Assembly (NCBI GenBank): GCA_023213395.1
Contig: CM041465.1
Location: 65,975,741-66,039,740, forward strand
Length of the DNA stretch: 64,000 bases
Direction of reading: 5' to 3'
Source of the DNA: Cycas panzhihuaensis
Lineage: Eukaryota > Cycadophyta
Shown: positions 1-8,099 of the stretch, piece by piece
Position numbering within the stretch: position 1 is the stretch's first letter
Layout: the number at the start of each line of letters is the position of its first letter
Program-made: the position numbers and the translations under genes
Notes under the pieces: model-generated
Databases searched by the model: none
Told to the model about the DNA's origin: nothing
What the model saw: only the letters and a program-made list of their open reading frames with translations

Positions 1-1118
1 TTATGTTTGATGTGGACGTTGATTACAACCTCCTCTTGGGTCAACCATGACTTGACCAAATGGGAGAAGTGTGTTCCACCCGTTGGGGGCAACTCAAGTT
101 TGTCCATAATGGGCAAATGAAAGTTGTCTCCCGCGAGTAACCACCCACGAAATAAATCAAACCATCCACTCAAGCAAGTCATGGCTAGTCAAAGGGAAGT
201 AAAGGCCCTTCTACTCACGCCTTGGCTTGCTCCATTAGCATACCCAATCCATCTCACATTGAAGAAGACCCCGCATCTTCTTCTCCTAGTCTCACGTGCT
301 TCGCTCCTATTGGTGTTGGGAGCTACGAGTACCTCATCTTATTTAGTGATGATGAGTCTCACGACGAGGATAAGGAGTGTCTTCGTCCCGTTTCTTTCCT
401 CTGCACTAGTAGGTTGCACCCATCCTATTCTAGATCCCTATCAAGAACCCTTCTCATTGGTGAGACTAGCCACTCCCCTGTGTCACACGTTGTCGCTCAC
501 ACTGACTCATCCCCAGTTGGTCTTTCCTCTTCACCACCCCCCGCAGGTGATGACTTTGAGGAACTCCCTTTCGCTCCTTCTAAGGAGCCCCTTCGAGACT
601 CTCTCCTAGAGTATCCTGAGGAAGAAGGGCAACCGGGTGACCATCATGGTCCCATTGTCCCCACTTCCTCTAGCACTTCATCTATTCAGAGTGAGGTCAT
701 CCATGGGGTAGATTATTTCAAAGACGATGAAGCCTTGCTCGAGCACCTAGCAGGCTTCGCGTCTAACTTGCCTTCTGGTCACCATAGGCTTGGCCACCAA
801 AAGATTCTCATGATTGGGTCCACACTTGTTGACCTAATCCTATCCCCTATTCCATTGCTTCCCGTTGACCTTACCCCCCTCTATTTTGAGGAGGGGAATG
901 CCATGTGCATGGGGGTAACCCAAGACATCATCTTGGCCCTTGGCAAGATCATTAAGGTTAGGATGGAATGCTCTCCTGATGAGGTAAGGGAGTACTCCCT
1001 TTTGTTCCAGGAGTTTCAGGATGTTTTTGCGTGGGATTATTCCGACATAAAGGGGATTAACCCTTCCATTGTCACTCATAATCTCACCACCATTCCTGGC
1101 GCCTGTCCTGTGCGCTAG
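1..1118 (+). pseudogene. Element A protease tail and protease-RT linker
   Basis: The first 110 bases encode the end of a retropepsin-like domain, with a DVDYNLLLGQP segment that matches DVDYNLLLGRP of the protease in element B; a stop follows at the Trp position. The rest is a long open stretch (from about 222) rich in Ser, Pro, Asp and Glu. It ends in the RT N-terminal block FQEFQDVFAWDYSDIKGI, typical of Tat-type gypsy pol, and stops at 1118 just after PVR. The open stretch begins at a TTG, so it has no real start of its own and is the middle of a polyprotein. The acidic SDDESHDED segment is shared with B and looks like a flexible linker. Confidence 0.75.
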
Positions 1119-1129
1119 AAGTAGCGTCC

Positions 1130-1823
1130 TCTCCATTCTAATCTCTTGGCTGGCGTTAAGATGGAGGTTGAGAAGCTGTTGGATGCTGGACTTATTACCT
1201 CCATCAATTACCCTAAATGGGTATCCAACATCGTCCCCATTGCTAAGAAGAACAGGTCTATTTAGAAGTTAACAAAGCATGTCCCAAGGATAACTTCCCA
1301 CTCCTCTTTATCGATTAAATCATCGATTGAACCACTAGATTCAAAGTTATGTCCTTGATAGATAGTTTCTCCAGCTACAACCAGATCTAGATATCTCCTA
1401 AAGACTGCCACAAGATAGCCTTCACCAACCCGTGGGGTACCTTCGCCTATAAGGCAATGCCCTTCAGTCTTAAAAATCCAGGAGCCACATACTAGAGGGC
1501 TATGCATTTTATTTTCCACGACCTCATCAACAACATGTTGGAGGTCTTTATGGATGACATGATGGGGCTTTCATGTACTAGAGCCCATCATCCCTCCGTC
1601 TTGTGGGCCATCTTCACGTGATGCCACAAGTATCATGTTAGTCTCAACCCACTTAAATGTATATTTGTTGTAACCTATGGCAAACTCCTAAGTTTCCTTG
1701 TGTCGAAGCAAGGGATCTAGATCGATCCAGACAAAGTCAAGGCAATCCTTGACATGCCGCCTCCTAGAACCCAATGACAGATCAAGTAATTTCTAAGTAG
1801 GTTCAGTTTCCTTAGGGGGTTTT
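1130..1823 (+). pseudogene. Element A reverse transcriptase, broken
   Basis: This is the RT domain of the element A polyprotein. It would copy the element RNA into DNA inside the virus-like particle. The segment KLLDAGLITSINYPKWVSN near 1165-1225 is the RT N-terminal block, and the active-site region reads VFMDDMM at 1543-1563, keeping both catalytic aspartates (the first residue of the usual Y/F-x-D-D box is Phe). Between these the frame shifts and several stops occur, for example TAG at 1264 and after SIK near 1317. Alignment by eye to element B at 15330-16020 shows roughly four of five bases shared. It cannot encode a working enzyme. Confidence 0.75.
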
Positions 1824-2523
1824 TTGGCAGGTTTTGCTATAAATGCCGAACCTCTCACCAACCTATTGAAGAAGGGAGTCCCCTTTGTTTGGTCTGACAA
1901 GACCCAACAAGCCTTTACAGGACTTAAGGAAGCTCTCACTTCTGCTCCTACATTGGTGCCCCTTAGCTTCAATAGGCCCTTCGTCCTTTATACCTTGGCT
2001 ACTGACGAATCCTTGGGTGCTATGCTGGCTCAGGAGGATGACTCAGGGGTTGAGAGAGTGATCTATTTCATCAGCCACACTCTCGTGGCTGCTGAACTTA
2101 ACTACTCTCCAGCTGAGAAGGAATGTCTCTCCTTGGTCCACGTGACCAAGAAGTTTAGTTTTTACTTGCTCGGTAATACCACCAAGGTGATCATCAAATC
2201 TGATCCCTTGCGATATTTGCTTTCTCGTTTGGACTTGACAGGTAGGGCAGGTCATTGGACTGTCCTGCTTTAAGAGTTTGACCTTCAAATCATTAACAAG
2301 AAGTCAAAGAAGGGAATGATAGTGGCAGAGCAAATAGCTGATGCCCCCATTCCTAGCACGTGCGACGTTCCTATTGATGACTATCTCCCTGACAAGTCTA
2401 TCCTGACCATCCAGGGCACCTCTCCTCACCCGCTCACCGATAGCGAGTGGTATGGTGACATTATGCAGTATCTCACTCAGCAAGAATACCACCCTGAAGC
2501 TAGCAATAAAGTTAGGTCATGCA
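1824..2523 (+). pseudogene. Element A RT-linked RNase H and tether to integrase
   Basis: This is the usual gypsy RNase H that follows RT. The segment ATDESLGAMLAQEDDSG (about 1998-2050) carries the first catalytic Asp. It is followed by ERVIYFISHTLVAAELNYS and a KECLSLVHVTKKF block, the standard order for this domain. A stop near 2272 breaks the frame, which resumes as a tether (2316-2627) that runs straight into integrase. No second RNase H lies between this domain and integrase, where several Tat elements have one; here the second copy is far downstream at 7321. The domain would degrade the RNA of the RNA/DNA hybrid. Confidence 0.75.
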
Positions 2524-3687
2524 TTTGTGCCACTGCCAGACAATACTTCCTCATAGATGAAGTGTTGTACAAGAGATTCTTCGATGAGATCCTTCTTTGT
2601 TGCTTCGCTTCAGACGAAGCAGACTAGATACTCAGTGAATGCCATCATGGCATCTATGGGGGCCACTTTGGGGGCTAATCCATGGCCCAAAGGATCCTCT
2701 GCATGGGCTACTATTGGCCGTCCCTTTTCAAGGATGCCCGTGCTTACGCCCTGAGATGTTGACGATGCCAACAGTACGCTAACATCTCTCGTGTGGCTTC
2801 CGAGGCCCTCCATCCTATCATATCTCCATGGCCATTTTCTCAATGGGGTTTAGACCTCATTAGTGCCATATCACCACCTTCTTCATCACAGCATAAGTAC
2901 ATCTTGACTACCACAGAGTATTTTACAAAATGGGTAGAGGCAATCCCTCTGTCTACTATACCTGGCAAGACGATAACCACCTTTGTCTACCAACACATCA
3001 TTTGCTGTTTCGGGATTCCAGACGTCTTAATCACAGACAATGGAACCCCCTTTTGCAATAAGGAGATGGATGAGCTCTACGAGAAATTCAATATTTCTCA
3101 TAAGACCTCATCTCCTTATTACCCCCAAGCAAACATACAAGTTGAATCATTCAACAAAACCCTTATTAACATTCTAAAGAAAACCATCGTGCAATCTCAA
3201 AGAGATTGGCATCTTGACTCATACGCCTTTGTGGGCATATCATATTTCTATCGTAGCTCTTTGGAATGACACCATTCTCCTTAGTCTATGGAACAGGGTG
3301 GTACTCCCCTTTGAAGTGGAGATCCCCTCTCTACGAGTCTCCCTTAGAGGTCTTATTGATGAGGAGTCTATCCGTCAGGCTTGCCTTTTAGACATCGAGG
3401 CTCTGGATGAGAGATGTTTAGTGGCTTACCATGAAAACCTTGCTTCGAAAGCCCACTCACAAAGGACTTATGATAAACATCTCCATACCTATCCTTTATA
3501 CCCTGGGGACTATGTCCTCAAGCTGGAATATCTCTACGATCGCCTAACCAAATTTGGGCCCAAATGGATTGGTCCTTTCGTCGTTCTCGAGAGCCTCGAT
3601 AATGGTGCCTATAGGATCGCCACTTTGGAGGGCCTGGAATTTGAGAAGGCTATCAACGAAAAATTCCTTAAGAAATTTTATGCATAA
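2524..3687 (+). pseudogene. Element A integrase
   Basis: Integrase joins the element cDNA to host DNA. The zinc-binding N-terminus shows ECHHGIYGGHFGG (about 2637-2675) and a C-x-x-C pair, with TGA in between (ALRC.RCQ near 2750). The catalytic core is nearly open from 2793: D in WGLDLISAI, D in ITDNGTPFCNKEM (about 3030) and E in QVESFNKTL (about 3145), so the DDE triad is intact. A frameshift near 3240 moves to the next frame (3214-3687), which holds the C-terminal domain ending GPKWIGPFVVLESLDNG and a stop at 3687. This is the best-preserved pol domain of element A. Confidence 0.8.
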
Positions 3688-4433
3688 TCCTCTCAGCGAT
3701 CCCTTTGCCTTGCTTCGAAATGAGCCTAAACTACCATCTTAAGCTCGTTCCCATTCCTCCCAGCCATGGGCGGAGTGACGACTTAGGATGGCCTCTTCAT
3801 CTCCTTCTGGTTCCTCCCACGGAACCCATGTTGCCATTTCCTTTGGGACCTTATCCTCCTATTTTGGGCATTCCCTAGTTAGGACGATGCTTTGGAGTAT
3901 CATTACTCCCCCTATCGCTTGGTATTTCCTTTGCATACCCTGCTATGCTCCTCCGTGGATATGCAGGTCGCCCTTTTTCTTGACCCCACATATATATATC
4001 ACCTCTACTTATGGTGGTCGTGTGTGCTCCTGTTAGGTATATGGCCATGTATGGAAGGAAATACATACATCTCAAACGAATATTACAACAAAAAATACAT
4101 ATCAAAATGGGATACCAATTGCCCCGTCTATATATATACATCAAAATCATATATCATATCGTACATATGGGAAGCTGGTGTCCTTGCAGCGGAGGTATAA
4201 TCATATGACTCTATATATATGACCCCTTGGAGGCTCGTGCTTTCCCCTGTCAAAAATCAGATACATGAGTACTATACTCTTTACATCACTGCTCCTGGGG
4301 TATCATCTCCTGGTCGATGTGATCCCTCTCCTGGGGACCACATCCCTCTGAGACTCTTCCTGAGTCTTTGTGAGCTCCCTGCCTCGCTCCCCTCATCTCG
4401 TGGCCTTCTTGGGGTCATTACTGCCATATGGGT
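3688..4433 (+). other. Element A non-coding spacer after integrase
   Basis: I see no gene here. The stretch is homologous to 17880-18755 of element B (for example the shared block around CCATTCCTCCCAGCCATGGG at 3750 and 17940), so it is part of the element. It contains short AT-rich runs such as catatatatatc near 3990 and tctatatatatac near 4130. Open frames here on either strand differ between A and B and look accidental. Confidence 0.6.
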
Positions 4434-4885
4434 CTATGTCCTACTCTGTGCCGACCTCGATGCTACCATGTCCTTGACCAGTCGATCGTATCACACCTGG
4501 ATATGATCCCGCTCCATCTCTATGAGGCGAAGCCTCTCCTCCATCCCTCGGAGTCTCTCCTCTAGCACTATCACTTGGATATTGCTCCCCATATCTCCTC
4601 TGGCTCCTCTCTGATCCTCCAGTGCCTGTACGTGACTCTGTAGTGTGTCTAGCTCACCCCGAGCCTTGTCCAGCTCTCACAACAGTTGTCCCCTGAATGC
4701 TACATGCTCTTGGGACTCTACAGCCTATATACCTCTCACCCTCACCAACGGGGCAAATGCTGCTATATGGGCACCTACCGATCTAGGTGCATCCTCATCC
4801 TGGATAGGTGGCTACCCCTCTGCATACGCTTGAGGGAACATCTCCCTCACTATAGCCTCCACCAACCGCTGGATCTCTGCGGTAC

Positions 4886-5000
4886 CTGCAAACCCAACAT
4901 GCCATATGTCAGTGTATGTATCCAGCCATGTACCAAACTGAAATCAAATCAAAGCGTGTAGGCATTTAGATATTAAACAACAAGGAAAGTAAGGCCTCAC
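4886..5000 (-). other. Predicted intron in the antisense PMD gene
   Basis: On the minus strand the exon ends GCAG at 5001 and a donor GTGAGG begins at 5000. A TTTGCAG acceptor ends at 4886 and the exon resumes at 4885. Removing these 115 bases joins the Ala-rich end of the acidic segment to the downstream reading frame without shifting it, and that frame continues through the coiled coil. The downstream acceptor motif (GCAG, then GTA) is also seen in element B near 19205. This is a prediction from sequence only. Confidence 0.5.
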
Positions 5001-6297
5001 CTGCTGCGGCCGCCGACTCCTCCACCCGTGCGGTGGCCTCTGCCCCTAGCTCTCCACCAGCTACTAGTGCCTCCTCCTCTGGCACCCCCTCTGCCATTGC
5101 CTCCATTGCTGGAGCCTGCATCACTCTCTCTACCGATGGAGCTGTCCCCCTGGGTCTCTCCACGATCCTCAACCTCTGAGCTCATGTCACCGGCCCCCTT
5201 ATCTCCTTGGCAGTCCCTGATGGACCTGCCTCCTCTATGGCTCGTGATGGGCTGGCCCCATCGCCTCTATCTCTCCCATTACCGCTGTCATCATCTTCGG
5301 GGGCAACCCCTATCACTCCTACCTCCTCGTCGCTATCCCATCTCGTCGATTTGTAGGGATCTGAGGTGTAGTCAGTCATAGTAAGGAGATCTAGTGACGT
5401 GACGTCCACAGATCTCCTAACGTGTGCCTAATCCTCTACTCCCCTAAACTGGGTCTGCTACCTATGCACCATGGGTGCCCACTCTGATATGGGGTGTGGT
5501 CCCCCTCATGGTACTACTGTTGTAAAATTATAAAAAAAATAGCACTGCAATAATGTGCTATATGACAATCCACCTCTGCCTGCCACCCTGATAGCGTCCA
5601 GTTGAGTGACGAGGTTCACCGCTATGAGGGTGGCCCAATCCAAGCGATCCCTAGCCTCTTCGTACGGCATCTATCTAGCCTCCTGGGATATCCATATAGT
5701 TCTGTTTCTAAGAAATCTGGAACAGAATACATAATGTGATCAGCTTCCTCACACGAGGAACTCTAGATAGTACCATACTCTGCAGAGGCACTCCTCGCCT
5801 CTCCCACCTGTTCTCGCCCATAAAAAATGTGGTCGCCTCTCGATGGGCCGCCTCATTGGTAATGCTCCTAGCGAGGCTGGTCTCCCTGTTGCTAGCACTC
5901 CAAGGATCTGCTGGATATCTCTCGGTGTCACCATAACATCCCCTACTTGGGGCAGATGGAACATGTGCCTCCGCTTATCCCAATGTGATACTATATCCAC
6001 CAACAGCCTCTGATCTAACATGTACTGAGGTGTCCTCACTACCTTTAGCAACCTACATCTCTATAGGAATCCTCTGTCCTCCCTGCTCATCATCTCTAGA
6101 AAGCTCAACATGGCCATACCGACATTTTTGCGGGTCTCCACCACGGTCACTACCTGCAAAATGCCATCAAACGTATCAATCTGTAGCCAACACTTACTCT
6201 CGGCCTCTCAGGGCTCTCCCTCGGCTTCATCTGGTCGAGATTTAGAGACTCTTGGAGCCTCCTTTTCATTTTCCCCTCAATCAACCTTCGCATCGCG

Positions 6298-6374
6298 CTA
6301 AACTTCGCGGTACTACGGAGTTTAGCCGGGTCCCATCGGGGCCCCGCGGTAAAGATCACAGCACTGTGATCTTT
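6298..6374. repeat. Two inverted repeats at the 5' end of the antisense PMD region
   Basis: The first is CTAAACT (6298-6304) with AGTTTAG (6319-6325) around a CGCGGTACTACGG core. The second is a perfect 11-bp inverted repeat, AAAGATCACAG (6351-6361) with CTGTGATCTTT (6364-6374), spaced by two bases. The first recurs in element B (20675-20702) and, in related form, in the LTR U3 regions. They may be regulatory or structural. Confidence 0.6.
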
Positions 6375-6398
6375 GTCGTGATCTGACAATACCCCCAA

Positions 6399-7320
6399 GG
6401 GGTTTTCTGTAAAAACTCAAAAATAAGCGGGACCGGTGCCTAATGCCCCAGTCTTGCCCCTCTTCGGGTCCAATTCAGACCCAAGGAGGTCGCTTCTCAC
6501 CCATATGGGGCCCAAAACTACATTAAAAATTTACAAAAAGCATTAAAATTGGAAGTGCGATTTCGGGAGGGGTTTGGCGATCCACTCACTAGATCAAGTC
6601 GCATGGTCACCATCTCACTCTCCCGGTCGTGCTGGCTGCCTCCTCGTCCCGATCCAATGACTAGATCTCTTGCTGCGTGTCCCAGAAATGGGGTAGCACT
6701 CTGCTGCGTAAGGAACGAGCTCTGGGTTTCGTACGAAAGCTTGTGAAAATGAAATCTTTTTTCATTTAGTTTCCTTATATAGGCGGGGCCCCCGTTGGGC
6801 ACTTCCTCCTTTTTCACCCCTAAGGCAGCCTCCAAGACCACATTTTTGCCCTGTCCAGCATTGCTTTCTGGCCTAGTTCCTCTTTTTGTCTCCATGGTCT
6901 CCTTTCGACCTCTTTCCTTCAGTGCATTAATGACACGCCAAGCTTCTCCTTTTTGCGAAGCCCCCTTTTGTCTCGTTTTACGTGCCAATCCCGTGCATGC
7001 ACAAGTTTATACTTGTTTGGCTCGTTTCGACACCCTGGACTCATTTTCATAGCCCGTTTACGCTCTTGACACTCTCATAGGGAGTGTCCCCTCTGGCCGG
7101 GAACCCCTTTATGCTTCCTGAAGCTAATTTGGATGCCCTAAAGCCCCTTTTCCGCCATTTTCTTCCCTGTTGGTGGGGTAGCCTTCCCAGCCTTCTGGTT
7201 GCCTCATTGCCAGGCCTTTATACTCCTTCACAGCCACCGTCACTAGCCACATAGGGTCCTCTTCTCACCCCTTTCTTCAGTTTCATTGCACTTCTTTCAA
7301 CAAAGAAGTCGTTCTCACTC
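6399..7320. other. Element A spacer between antisense PMD gene and second RNase H
   Basis: No gene is recognised. The interval separates two divergently read genes and is conserved in element B (20765-21744), where an open frame on the minus strand in A is not kept. It holds a good minus-strand TATA box at 6775-6781, so it may be a divergent promoter region. Confidence 0.45.
6775..6781 (-). promoter_or_regulatory. Candidate TATA box for the antisense PMD gene
   Basis: Reading the minus strand, CCTATATAAGGAAAC contains TATATAA at 6781-6775. A start about 30 bases further on (near 6745) would lie upstream of the PMD reading frame. Element B has a degraded version (CGCATAGAAAAGG) at the same place near 21200. 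No experiment supports its use. Confidence 0.4.
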
Positions 7321-7743
7321 ATGGCTCTTTTCATTTTCACCGATGGCAGAAGCCGCGGTAATCCTGGTCCTTCCGCTACTGTGTGGATACTTTGTGATTC
7401 CTTTAGGCATGGCTGCCTACGCTCTGGAATCTTCCTTCCTGAGGCAACCAATAATAAAGCCAAGTACACGACCATTATTAAGGCCCTCATCGACACATTA
7501 CATTTCCATCATGGACCCGTCATCCTTCTTTGTGACTCTCAAGTGGTGGTGTCTCATCTCACCCAGGTCTACCAGGTGCGATGCCCACGCTTGAGAGCCC
7601 TAGTGTCGACCGTGAGGTCACTATTGGCTCACTTCCAGTCTATTGATATTCACCATATTCACCAGGCCCTCAATGCTAAGGCTTACAGCCTTGTTTACCT
7701 CATCCTTGAGCATCGCCTCCCTCTTCTCTATGACTGCCTTTGA
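7321..7743 (+). CDS. Element A second, detached RNase H (archaeal-type-like) ORF
   Basis: This is a 140-codon ORF from ATG with no internal stop. It begins ALFIFTDGRSRGNPGPS, the standard first strand of a type 1 RNase H with the catalytic Asp. It continues with ATNNKAKYTTIIKAL, where the catalytic Glu of the usual NNxAEY block is Lys, then VILLCDSQVVVSHL with the next Asp, and a C-terminal HHIHQALNAKAYSLV. The motif style matches the additional RNase H found in Tat-type gypsy elements and some copia elements, normally fused to pol. Here it stands alone, about 3.6 kb past integrase and 0.36 kb before the polypurine tract. Element B has the same ORF at exactly the same length. The Glu-to-Lys change predicts an inactive product in this copy. 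Confidence 0.7.
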   Translation: MALFIFTDGRSRGNPGPSATVWILCDSFRHGCLRSGIFLPEATNNKAKYTTIIKALIDTLHFHHGPVILLCDSQVVVSHLTQVYQVRCPRLRALVSTVRSLLAHFQSIDIHHIHQALNAKAYSLVYLILEHRLPLLYDCL

Positions 7744-8087
7744 GAGACTTTGCTTGGCCTGCCATTGCCCAAGTCTCTAGCTGCCTTTCTCCCAACTTAT
7801 TTTTCTAGCCTGTTGGTTGCCCTTACATTATCCATTGCATTCTAGCGATGGGGGCATCCCTCTTTTTCGTTCATTTCATCTCCAGGTCGATTTCCAGATG
7901 ACACATAGGCAACCCCTATGTTGTCCTCGTCTCCGTCTCCCTTATCCATGCATTCTGCCATGACACTCACTGACACCCTTGGTCCATATTCAGTTTATAA
8001 TTTATATATATACACATGTGCTACTAACAGTTTTTGGTTGCTAGCATTCACCATCACGCCACGCTTCCGAGCGGTGAGGCTCTACTG

Positions 8088-8099
8088 CCAAGGGGGTAG
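8088..8099 (+). promoter_or_regulatory. Element A polypurine tract
   Basis: CCAAGGGGGTAG directly precedes the TG of the LTR. It would prime plus-strand DNA synthesis. Element B has CCAAGGGGGCAG in the same position. Confidence 0.8.

Larger units (their letters stand above)
4434..6398 (-). pseudogene. Element A antisense plant-mobile-domain (PMD) protein gene
   Basis: This gene is read opposite to gag-pol, between integrase and the second RNase H. Reading leftward: a basic N-terminal segment (FSAMRRLIEGKMKRRLQ, about 6300-6240); a core at 6051-5560 with MLDQRLLVDIVSHWDKRR, FHLPQVGDVMVTPRDIQQIL and GVLATGRP, the pattern of the PMD family (HxFHLP, VTxxD, LG); a conserved SEWAPMVHR block near 5480; an acidic Gly/Ser-rich part (5410-5010); and a heptad-rich coiled coil (LEERLRGMEERLRLIEMER, about 4570-4510). 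A TAG at 4434-4436 is shared with element B. In-frame stops at several points show decay. PMD proteins such as Arabidopsis MAIN/MAIL1 act in silencing and genome stability, and PMDs are known from plant transposons. The family call is by motif only; no ATG can be fixed. Confidence 0.6.

Noticed and set aside
124-609. Open frame of about 160 codons at the left end
   Set aside because: It overlaps the protease-RT linker in another frame and has no counterpart in B.
5028-5381. Pro/Leu-rich open frame on the plus strand
   Set aside because: It is the complement of the acidic, Gly/Ser-rich part of the antisense PMD gene; its frame is not kept in element B.
6154-6197. A 44-base intron at the start of the PMD core
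   Set aside because: Splice signals look good in A, but the length is below the normal plant minimum and the donor differs in B; not annotated as a feature.
6518-6988. A 156-codon minus-strand frame upstream of the PMD gene
   Set aside because: The homologous part of element B does not keep it open and no domain is recognisable; it may be leader sequence only.
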